Of a DNA stretch of 48,963 nucleotides, positions 44,401 to 48,963 are shown one piece after another. The DNA comes from an uncultured Alphaproteobacteria bacterium (GTDB lineage Bacteria; Pseudomonadota; Alphaproteobacteria; CAAHEQ01; UBA3637): positions 1 to 48,963 of the forward strand of contig CAJOPC010000021.1 of the NCBI GenBank assembly GCA_905236245.1, read 5' to 3'. The notes beneath the pieces are model-generated. The model did no database searches and was not told where the DNA came from. It saw nothing but the letters and a program-made list of their open reading frames with translations. Position 1 is the stretch's first letter, and each line of letters starts with the position of its first letter. Both the position numbers and the translations under genes were made by a program.

Positions 44401-44937
44401 TTTGCCGAAGGCGCCGTGTTAAAGGCAACCGAGTTGAATCAGTCTGATGAAGAAAAGGCAGCAGAGGCAAGTGCTTCGGGTGAAACGCCGGGTAAGCAGA
44501 CACGTGATATGTTGATTAAGAACTTTAAAGATATTTATGATCAGATGATCGAAGCCGCTGGTAGTGTTGAGACAATTGTTTATGTTCCATCCGGAACGCG
44601 GATAACCGTATTTGCCAATACCGATTTGTGGTTGCGTTCTGTGAGTGATGATGTGGAGGATGAGTCAAAAGGAAATTTGGTTGGAAATTTATTTGAGTCT
44701 AAAGATTCAGAAACAGGAGATGTCGAGCCATGGACTAAAGCTCGTTCAAAAGAGATGCAAGATGGTGCTGGCTCAGATGATGATATGGGCGGGGATTCCG
44801 GTGCATCGGGTGGTGGCCGGTTAAATCCTACGCCTGATGTGGATGCTATCTACGAGCCAGAATTGCCAGATGATTTAGATAATCGAACAGTTTTGCCTGT
44901 CGGTAGTCAAGAATCAGACGACAAGAATTATTTTTAG
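38443..44937 (+). CDS. Giant VirB10/DotG-like channel protein with 17-residue repeats
   Basis: T4SS scaffold protein of 2164 residues; VirB10 is usually about 400, Legionella DotG about 1050. Residues 1-23 are cytoplasmic and 24-46 span the inner membrane. Residues about 80-185 look like an immunoglobulin-type ASH domain (LIINPAEVDLGKAILG, LNAGEECVLKVTWTPV). From about 265 to 1790 a repeat of about 17 residues recurs, of the form G-x-V-x-x-x-G-x-V-[VIL]-[DN]-x-x-G-x-x-[IL]. A Pro/Lys-rich hinge (about 1785-1860) leads to the VirB10/TrbI domain (about 1861-2065). That has VLVRSIDSRYADVPVTAMVE, ILIPAGSHLIGE and VYVPSGTRITVFANTDLWL. An acidic tail follows. The repeat resembles fungal DUF3659-type units, not CagY or DotG repeats. 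Confidence 0.88.
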   Translation: MAENRKSLSEQSKQRTTWILSVMGLIILMLFIVVFCSLRQKEAPVVRQQEQDVFTVTSTLDDANNGDSGIPDWNAEKAQLIINPAEVDLGKAILGATAEANVILRAEDAPIVFLQKYLAETTDNGFILTGPCMEKTQLNAGEECVLKVTWTPVTVRNIQNVLTIVWRTDDPRVLRDQRSQIQLRASSTDSKDCVCCEIEKETEPVVPQKGVNVATGEEVEIKDGKVIVDGKEIEVKGEVAIDPDSDIFVIVEPERIALSLDNKFLGRVSDRRTVVDAEGKTIGRLLGDDTLVDSNFNILGAALPLVSVLDAQGAVIGKTEVTQDGKNVRVVDADGEIGTLRVDGSVVDRSGTQIGMLRDWGMAMDLSGELMGAVLPTGVVVNSNKKALGHIQQNGFILDDSGILIGGVVPKGIAVGTGCRSYGTIALNGQVKDSYGQVVGRVMLDRGVVDTNFNELGAAVSAGVIVDMKGQVIGFVNSEGKAVDGKGSLIGCIAPNGVVSAGKKNVGGILQKGKVTSNTCGVLGSVYPDASVMNQDVQPIGKVRSDGYVIDKQNNRLGIVVPRGTVLAEACNLMGVISVTGQVINTKGMSIGCINMSRQAVDTEGREIGKITPTGPVLAADGTLVGRARYDGRIIDKSGKVIDCINPDGSSSVGQSAGSGRGNGAIFDDNGLPTGWTSLAGKCYDERNDEVGTIAFNGWVSDKNGRLIGFMPPNGFVVSSSGSILGNYNALLGLVQNLNGDELGRVMPDWTVLNVDGTEILGALIPSNAGFVDLSGKVIGRLNGDGKAINAEGSVLGKVLADGALYGNDNALLGGMVPTGAVLSSLGAYVGLANEQGDVLAQGTRIGRALSNGLVVTPDNRILGRVWMPMSVLVSGEGVIGTIVPKAVNKSDSTAYQLAGYDKTGNYLGSVSPFGVLLSSDGRLGGRAVPITMVVDTSRRFIGWVNFKGQVVNAEGQGVGVLMGDGLVLDSDGHLVGTVVRKGTVVNSQGEFMGMVGVDGVVQTASGATPLFIGPSDVMMSSDFKTEGRLLPIGLGMSVVKGLQGWTQADGQIANASGVVGRVFADNRVQDGAGVITSGYIPLGAPSVHETVSGIVNEVGNVVSVAGKTLGVVLAPDYTIQNGLLVGRIRTQSVFVRNITNPEPVGPASLDGSVYRERTVKSVADLMLNNFAVDSNKKVMACAVPAGYATAVNLTPLGVEDEMGSIAKDTKVQAQSSGLGITYLNSSTINGGIFAPGLVVDKNGAILGRSNALSDVVDKSGKKIASRMAFDSALTEETIWAGGVIRTGAVIDDYAKKVGAVAADGTLVGVANSFKGRILSDGSAVGVSEPEVYNSMPYVGHLTSQGVPFSYERTIIGRTTLQGDVIDASNKVLFQTLDDGTILGKTRPLEGVILPFRTAVSQQNTVLGIMDGDAHVLSPSGEDVGPVANNGAVKGDHELKDIGGLIPDTLVVNNCKVIGQTAYNGEVVNGQGNTVGRMQPDEWAEDTQGKKLGRSVRYGPVTGLETTAWNYVGRVLPDSTVVNPDGVLIGCAQNDKMVLDSSGEEIGRVRSRGPVFNKEHRMFGRVDAMGRVVGVDNEILGFIAGREDKAYNFEGKEIGWMASREDELFFNPDGTLAKVLSREGDVKDADGNFLFRIDQKTGKIYDKYGNEIGQLGEENYVYLYDMEDHIVARLVGCELKKLPEGNKMGMLLADGTIQDDNGELILSATPDGKVFNPDGTQYGRFSGIGLDLRRCGLSGTNAAASRKIVWGGKPYTVENGMILNEQGEGIGYIDENGRPYWFDKAKPEVIKPREDPRVRPDLPKPRKLTPEERERMVDIVNKRRKLMQKELGKPVEIPGYIKAMAKKHKDKDWGSDKAVSTWPVDMSNVLLADKAIPAVLVRSIDSRYADVPVTAMVERHIYAEEGRRILIPAGSHLIGEASGGAAGAGGIWDTSKIAISWKRLIRPDGAAFKFSATSGDAQGRGGVAAYLDDRFFEKYARPVLATFAEGAVLKATELNQSDEEKAAEASASGETPGKQTRDMLIKNFKDIYDQMIEAAGSVETIVYVPSGTRITVFANTDLWLRSVSDDVEDESKGNLVGNLFESKDSETGDVEPWTKARSKEMQDGAGSDDDMGGDSGASGGGRLNPTPDVDAIYEPELPDDLDNRTVLPVGSQESDDKNYF
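39230..43820 (+). repeat. Tandem 17-residue protein repeat array within the VirB10-like gene
   Basis: Almost the whole middle of the gene encodes units of about 17 residues, for example GRVMLDRGVVDTNFNEL, then GAAVSAGVIVDMKGQVI, then GFVNSEGKAVDGKGSLI. Length divided by period suggests roughly 80-90 units, some interrupted; I did not count them singly. Copies are diverged at DNA level, so the array looks old and under selection for protein pattern. Confidence 0.8.
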
Positions 44938-44951
44938 GAGTTTAAATTTAA

Positions 44952-45938
44952 ATGGGTGGCGGATTAGTTGATTCATACAGAGTTTTGGAAATGGCTTTGA
45001 AGCCCTTGTCATATTGGTATAGTCAAGACAATGTGGAAGATGTTGCAGTCAATAATCCTGGCGGTATATGGTTGCGTCTTCGAGGTCGTCATGCGCATCC
45101 GTGGCATTATTATGAAGATCCAAAACTAACAAGAGAATATTTGTATAATATTATGTATTTGATTGCAAATACATTGGAACAGCCGTTTGGTCCAGAGATT
45201 CAAATTCCGATGCTTTACACGGATTTGCCCGGCGGACACCGTTTCGGCGGTATTATGGGGCAAAATGTGCGTTATGATGAAAATGATTTGGAGGGCGGTA
45301 TTGCATTCGATATCCGTGTTTATCGGCCAGATGTTGATATTAAAATGGAAGAATTTGGTTTGGTCAAAGGTGGTCGCTTACATCAATTGAATCGTTTGAA
45401 AAATGTGGAAGATCCGGATGATCCGTATGAGCGATTGGTTTTATCTATCAAACGTGGAGATCATTTGTTGATCAGTGGTGGAACGGCGACCGGTAAAACA
45501 ACATTTTTAAATAATATCTTGAAATTATTGGATGAACACAAGCGTATTGTGACGGTTGAAGATACACGAGAATTGATTGTTCATCAACCGAATCATGTAC
45601 ATTTGTTGGTTTCTCGTGCTGGTGCGGCAAACAAATTTGGTTATGCTCAAGTGGTGGACTTGGTTAACCGTTTTACGCCGGATTCTATTATTTGCGGAGA
45701 GATTTCAACAGATAATGCTTCTGCTATATGGGAATTGATGAATACTGGTCACGATAACTGCTTTGCAACTATTCACGCAGATAGTGCGGAAACGGCTTAT
45801 CGCGCTTTTATCAGCCGAATTATGCATACAAATCGTGAGCTGGATCAAGATAAAACATTTAAAGAAATGAAAGAGCGGTTGCGTGTTGTTCAAATCAATC
45901 GTGATGGAAATATTCGTGCAATTACTGCTATTACTTAA
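44952..45938 (+). CDS. virB11: VirB11-type secretion ATPase
   Basis: Hexameric cytoplasmic ATPase that powers T4SS assembly and transport. The 328-residue protein has an N-terminal domain to about 150, then Walker A GGTATGKTT (about 175-183), the Asp box VTVEDTRELIV, Walker B DSIICGEI, and the His box NTGHDNCFATIHADSAETAYRAF. The motif set and length are those of VirB11; the related DotB and PilT proteins share the fold. It sits 14 bases after the virB10-like gene, the usual order. The AGGAG site is upstream of the ATG. Confidence 0.93.
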   Translation: MGGGLVDSYRVLEMALKPLSYWYSQDNVEDVAVNNPGGIWLRLRGRHAHPWHYYEDPKLTREYLYNIMYLIANTLEQPFGPEIQIPMLYTDLPGGHRFGGIMGQNVRYDENDLEGGIAFDIRVYRPDVDIKMEEFGLVKGGRLHQLNRLKNVEDPDDPYERLVLSIKRGDHLLISGGTATGKTTFLNNILKLLDEHKRIVTVEDTRELIVHQPNHVHLLVSRAGAANKFGYAQVVDLVNRFTPDSIICGEISTDNASAIWELMNTGHDNCFATIHADSAETAYRAFISRIMHTNRELDQDKTFKEMKERLRVVQINRDGNIRAITAIT

Positions 45939-45949
45939 AGGAGAAAAGT

Positions 45950-46504
45950 TTGAGAACGGTACCGACTTTGTATATTGCACAAACTGCTGATGGTATTGGA
46001 CTTCCTTTGCCGTCATATACGAGTCGTTATCATGTGGGATTAAATCTTCAAGCTGCAATTCCTTCTGCAATGCGATTGGAGCCAGGGGAAAGAGTTGTTG
46101 TTCCTTGTGGTTTTGAGATAGGAATTCCAGATGGTTATTGTGGTCAAATTTTAAGTAATGCCGCTATGGCGCAAGCACACGGATTGATTATTTTGGGTGG
46201 TCCTCAACTTGTGCATCCGGCAGATCGTGGTCCTTTATTTTTGTTGCTTCAAAATATATCGGCAAAACAGGTTGTGTTGCATCGTGGAGATGTTGTGGCA
46301 CAATTGATTATTTGCCCCGTTGTTCAAGTTGCGTGGCGTGATTTAACAAGAAAGGATAGTTATTTGGCTCCCACAACAGATGTTGATGGCTTAGTTTTAG
46401 ATGCAGCAGAAGTTCAAAGTGAAGGAGCAACAGAAAAAACACCCTCTAAACGGGTTTATAAAAGCCCCAGGAATCGATTTGCAAGTGAAGAGGAAGAAGA
46501 ATGA
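45950..46504 (+). CDS. Degenerate dUTPase-fold protein in the T4SS block
   Basis: A 184-residue protein starting at a TTG behind AAAGGAGAAAAGT. It has a dUTPase/dCTP-deaminase-type trimer core (about 5-125). Motif I-like YHVGLNLQAAI replaces the usual AGxDLxA. PCGFEIGIPDGYCGQIL is the strand before motif II, and HRGDVVAQLII resembles motif IV. The motif III region reads GGPQLVHPADRGPLFLLLQN, with His where the catalytic Asp and Asp where the Tyr should be. The C-terminal glycine-rich motif V is absent, replaced by an acidic and basic tail. It is therefore probably not an active dUTPase. It is encoded just after virB11 and coupled by ATGA to the SH3b gene. Confidence 0.72.
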   Translation: MRTVPTLYIAQTADGIGLPLPSYTSRYHVGLNLQAAIPSAMRLEPGERVVVPCGFEIGIPDGYCGQILSNAAMAQAHGLIILGGPQLVHPADRGPLFLLLQNISAKQVVLHRGDVVAQLIICPVVQVAWRDLTRKDSYLAPTTDVDGLVLDAAEVQSEGATEKTPSKRVYKSPRNRFASEEEEE

Positions 46505-46980
46505 AAATCGTTAGAATTTGTTTGTTGTTGGGCTTTTTTTTCGTTTTGCCAACCCTCGCGGCGGAAAATTTAGGTTTTTATTCTTTAAAGACGGATTTGG
46601 TAAATTTACGTGCCGGTCCGGCAGAACGTTTCCCCATTAAATGGGTTTATCAAGAGCGTAATTATCCTGTAGAGGTTATTGATACTTTTGAAATGTGGCG
46701 TCAGGTTCGAGAGGCAGATGGAACGATTGGTTGGATACATGAAAAGATGTTAAAGCCCACTCGGTATGTGGTGATTCAAGATGAGGACAAATTGTTGTCT
46801 AGTCCTAGTGTGTCTGGTAAAGTTATTGCCTATGTTCAGCCGGGTGTTATTGGACATGTGCATTCTTGCCCGGCCGGGGATTATTGCCTTTTGCAATTTG
46901 TTCACAAAGATCATAAAGTTGAAGGATGGTTTCCTCGTCGTCTTGTGTGGGGGCTTTATGAAGGCGAAGTTATTGAATAA
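46501..46980 (+). CDS. Exported SH3b-domain protein
   Basis: A 159-residue protein with a signal peptide (cleavage near TLAA, 20). Two bacterial SH3-like domains follow, the first with VNLRAGPAERFPIKWVY, EMWRQVREADGTIGWIHEKML, the second ending in VEGWFPRRLVWGLYEGE. Bacterial SH3b domains often bind peptidoglycan or proteins in the envelope, so it could help a channel pass the wall. It could equally be an unrelated SH3 protein of the kind common in alphaproteobacteria. It is the last gene of the block, and its end abuts the convergent lipoprotein gene. Confidence 0.8.
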   Translation: MKIVRICLLLGFFFVLPTLAAENLGFYSLKTDLVNLRAGPAERFPIKWVYQERNYPVEVIDTFEMWRQVREADGTIGWIHEKMLKPTRYVVIQDEDKLLSSPSVSGKVIAYVQPGVIGHVHSCPAGDYCLLQFVHKDHKVEGWFPRRLVWGLYEGEVIE

Positions 46981-47268
46981 TTATTCGCATTTATAGATGG
47001 CAGTTGCCGGATTAAATAAACGACATGAAAAATAATGTTTTTCCACATAAACGGCTTTTTTGTTTGTGCGTGCACAGGCCGCTTGTGCCAAAGGCAGCGT
47101 TTCTTCTTGATTATGCCACAGCGGATTATAGCAAATAACAGGTTGCTTGTTGGAAGATTGGCCTACTGGATTAACAGAGCCGGCTTCTCGACGCATATCC
47201 TCAAAGGGCTCAAATTGCGAACAAGCGCTCAATAAAAAAACAGCTATTAAAATAAGACTTTTTTTCAT
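46981..47268 (-). CDS. Small lipoprotein of unknown function
   Basis: A 95-residue protein with lipobox LSAC (C16). The mature part has four cysteines (VICYNP, QAACART, FSCRLF, KCE), enough for two disulfides. WHNQEETLPLAQAACARTNK followed by AVYVEKHYFSCRLFNP is a distinctive arrangement. I recognise no family. Its start overlaps the MscS stop as ATGA, so it is coupled to the channel gene. Confidence 0.65.
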   Translation of the reverse strand: MKKSLILIAVFLLSACSQFEPFEDMRREAGSVNPVGQSSNKQPVICYNPLWHNQEETLPLAQAACARTNKKAVYVEKHYFSCRLFNPATAIYKCE

Positions 47269-48209
47269 TTTTCTAAATGGACAACCTGTTGTGGATATGG
47301 AATCTCGATATTGTTTTCTTTAAATGCATCCCAAATGGCAAACATCAAGTTGCTTTTAACAACCAAACCTTGCGTCACATTCTTTAAAATAGCGCGTAAC
47401 TCAAGTTTGACGCAACTATCTGCAAAGTCTGTTAATAATACGAACGGGGCAGGATCTTGCTGTAAAGCAGGTTCATTTTGTGCCACGGAAAGTAAAATGC
47501 GTTCAACAAGTCGTAAGTCTGAATTATATGAAACGCCTACCGAAATAATAATACGGCCTAAACGATCTCCCTTCGTAATGTTTTCCAAATTTTGTGACAA
47601 AACCTCAGAGTTTGGAATTAAGATTCGTGTTTTTGCAAATGTTTCAAGTTCTGTTGAACGAATATGAATACTTTTGACAATTCCTTCTTGTCCGCTGATC
47701 TTAATCCAGTCACCTTTTTGAATTGGACGTTCGAATAAAATCAAAAGACCGGAAATAAAATTATTCACAATATGTTGTAAGCCAAAACCGATTCCAACGG
47801 ACAAGGCACCGATAATGACTGCTAAGCTTTGTAGATTAACTCCTAACAACGATAAGCCGCCCCATGTGGCAATCACCCAACCTAGATAGCCGAGTAGCGT
47901 CACAAACGAGTAGTAAATACCTTTGTCGATTTTGTCATGGCGCTTGATCCAGTTAATCATAGCTTTTTTGATAATGCGGAAAACGGTTAAAATAACCCAC
48001 ACAAACAAAATTGCTTTTAAAATTGCCGTGTAATTTATTTTATCCCATTTAAAATTTGGAAAGATAACAGCAATTGTTTCCGGATGCCAGACAGCATAGC
48101 CGATTAAAATTAGCAGAATAATCCATAGTAAGATATTATTCAAAATCACAAGCCAATTGGGCATCATAAAAGGGGATGAATCTGTGGCTCGTTTTTTGAA
48201 TATGTTCAT
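47265..48209 (-). CDS. MscS-family mechanosensitive channel
   Basis: A 314-residue small-conductance channel that opens under membrane tension and releases solutes in osmotic downshock. Four membrane segments are visible. The pore-lining one has LAVIIGALSVGIGFGLQHIVNNFISGLLI, with the Gly/Ala packing pattern of MscS TM3. The cytoplasmic beta domain follows with RPIQKGDWIKISGQEGIVKSIHIRSTELETF and ILIPNSEVLSQNLENIT. Length and features are normal for the family. It lies 3 bases after carD. Confidence 0.93.
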   Translation of the reverse strand: MNIFKKRATDSSPFMMPNWLVILNNILLWIILLILIGYAVWHPETIAVIFPNFKWDKINYTAILKAILFVWVILTVFRIIKKAMINWIKRHDKIDKGIYYSFVTLLGYLGWVIATWGGLSLLGVNLQSLAVIIGALSVGIGFGLQHIVNNFISGLLILFERPIQKGDWIKISGQEGIVKSIHIRSTELETFAKTRILIPNSEVLSQNLENITKGDRLGRIIISVGVSYNSDLRLVERILLSVAQNEPALQQDPAPFVLLTDFADSCVKLELRAILKNVTQGLVVKSNLMFAIWDAFKENNIEIPYPQQVVHLEK

Positions 48210-48212
48210 GAT

Positions 48213-48722
48213 TTATTCCGCTGATAAAGGGGATTTTAAACAGTCTTCAATAGCCGCACAAGCCTCAGCTTCTGTCATTTTATGAATGACGGCATATTCT
48301 GGAGCCAAACGACCCAAGGCCTTTTCATAAAGTTGACGCTCGCTATATGTTTGAGTTGCTATTTCTGGATTTTTATATAAATCTCTCAAAACTTCTGCTA
48401 AGGAAACAGGGTCTCCTGAACCAATCTTGGCAATATATTCTGCGGAACGTTTACTCCATTGAACGCGTTTTGTCTTTGTCTTTGTGCGTAAAACGTTTTC
48501 AACAGTTTCCATTGTAATGGGGGTTGCTACTTGACGCAAGCCTTTTTCTACGGCCTGATCAGAAGGGATTTTCATTGTCATTTTGTCTTTTGTAAAATGT
48601 ATCGCAATCAAATCTAAATCCTGTCCGGCGACAGTTGTAGTTTGTCGCTCTGTCACTTGCCCTACACCATGCGCAGGATAAACAACAAAATCACCGGGAT
48701 TGAATGTATAATTCTTCGACAT
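48213..48722 (-). CDS. carD: CarD/CdnL-family RNA polymerase-binding regulator
   Basis: Regulator that contacts RNA polymerase beta and stabilises open promoters, often at rRNA and growth genes. The 169-residue protein has the Tudor-like N-terminal domain beginning FNPGDFVVYPAHGVGQV (about 7-25). The helical C-terminal DNA-binding domain includes TKTKRVQWSKRSAEYIAKIGSGD and LAEVLRDLYKN. Length and motifs match alphaproteobacterial CdnL. It is the first gene of a carD-mscS-lipoprotein unit. Confidence 0.95.
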   Translation of the reverse strand: MSKNYTFNPGDFVVYPAHGVGQVTERQTTTVAGQDLDLIAIHFTKDKMTMKIPSDQAVEKGLRQVATPITMETVENVLRTKTKTKRVQWSKRSAEYIAKIGSGDPVSLAEVLRDLYKNPEIATQTYSERQLYEKALGRLAPEYAVIHKMTEAEACAAIEDCLKSPLSAE

Positions 48723-48761
48723 CTTTTCTCCGTTTCATTTTCGTTTTCCCTCAACAGCGCC

Positions 48762-48790
48762 AGTATAGCACGTTTTATAACGAAAGACCA
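48762..48790 (-). promoter_or_regulatory. Candidate promoter for carD
   Basis: Minus-strand TGGTCT (48785-48790), a 17-base spacer and TATACT (48762-48767, 5 of 6) precede carD by about 40 bases. Confidence 0.45.
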
Positions 48791-48838
48791 GCAAAAAATG
48801 ACAAAAATAAAAAAGATTTTGTTTTGATAAGAAAAAGA

Positions 48839-48867
48839 TTGCTTTTTAAGTTAAAATTTGATAAAAT
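48839..48867 (+). promoter_or_regulatory. Promoter for the CAU tRNA gene
   Basis: TTGCTT (48839-48844), a 17-base spacer and TAAAAT (48862-48867, 5 of 6) lie 18 bases before the tRNA. Confidence 0.55.
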
Positions 48868-48885
48868 AGCGCCGTGTATTGTATG

Positions 48886-48962
48886 GGGCCTGTAGCTCAG
48901 TTGGTTAGAGCTGTCCGCTCATAACGGATAGGTCGTGGGTTCAAGTCCTACCGGGCCCACCA
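48886..48962 (+). tRNA. tRNA with CAU anticodon (elongator Met or Ile2)
   Basis: A complete 77-base tRNA gene. The acceptor stem pairs GGGCCTG with CGGGCCC and the encoded CCA ends at 48962. The D arm is GCTC...GAGC, the anticodon stem GTCCG/CGGAT carries CTCATAA with CAT at 48920-48922, and the T arm GTGGG TTCAAGT CCTAC closes. The acceptor starts with a G-C pair and the anticodon stem lacks three consecutive G-C pairs, so it is not initiator tRNA. The acceptor resembles alphaproteobacterial isoleucine tRNAs, which favours tRNA-Ile2 read with lysidine, but elongator Met is possible. Confidence 0.9.
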
Positions 48963-48963
48963 A

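Noticed and set aside
44952-45938. DotB or PilT rather than VirB11
   Set aside because: The EDTREL and GHDNCFATIHADSAETAYRAF motifs, the length and the gene order fit VirB11 better, though the families are related.
46501-46980. SH3b protein as a secreted peptidoglycan hydrolase
   Set aside because: Only two SH3-like domains are present and no catalytic domain follows.
48886-48962. tRNA as an integration site for an island
   Set aside because: No integrase is adjacent and no second copy of the tRNA 3' end was noticed in the window. The sequence ends just after it, so the other side is unseen.

Overview
The window reads as chromosomal DNA of a low-GC alphaproteobacterium, probably host-associated. 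This is inferred from marker gene pairs: hsp20 with a DUF1150 protein, a DUF4164-like coiled-coil protein with zapA, long-form hpf with ptsN, a CarD regulator, and a SPOR domain. I cannot name the genus. Genes are tightly packed with many ATGA or short overlaps, the standard bacterial code fits throughout, and no stretch over about 160 bases lacks a gene.

Bases 1-25560 are mostly housekeeping. In order they hold a membrane-anchored GT8 glycosyltransferase; an HExxH protein under a near-consensus promoter; a minus-strand block of dnaA, hsp20 and DUF1150; ruvC and yebC; a YmdB-type phosphodiesterase, zapA and its coiled-coil partner; plus-strand ybaB and recR; then minus-strand lepA and a lipoprotein. 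Next comes a minus-strand envelope operon: a 47-residue membrane protein, a Xer recombinase, an lptG-lptD fusion, surA and folD. It is followed by aroK with a CorC-like gene; the rsmI, yraN and lpoA group; hemW, hpf, ptsN, rnhA and a DsbD-like protein; and infC, which starts at ATT.

Bases 25585-46980 form one plus-strand block of 15 genes that is the most interesting part. Its second half encodes a type IV secretion system (T4SS) core: two VirB8-like proteins around a tiny VirB7-like lipoprotein, a VirB9-like protein with a C-terminal SPOR domain, a 2164-residue VirB10/DotG-like protein built mostly of a 17-residue repeat, and a VirB11 ATPase. The first half encodes a 98-residue secreted protein and six larger signal-peptide proteins (273 to 1329 residues) that I cannot assign. 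Five of the six end in similar-looking helical regions that may be VirB5/TrbJ-like. The block closes with a dUTPase-fold protein lacking the catalytic motif and an SH3b protein. VirB4, VirB6 and VirD4 are not in the window, so a working system would need them elsewhere.

Bases 46981-48962 hold a small lipoprotein, an MscS-type channel, a CarD regulator and a CAU-anticodon tRNA.

Two genes, lepA and aroK, have a perfect -10 box 5-6 nt before the ATG and no Shine-Dalgarno sequence, so leaderless mRNAs are likely. The fused LptG-LptD reading frame and the composite T4SS are the observations I would follow first.
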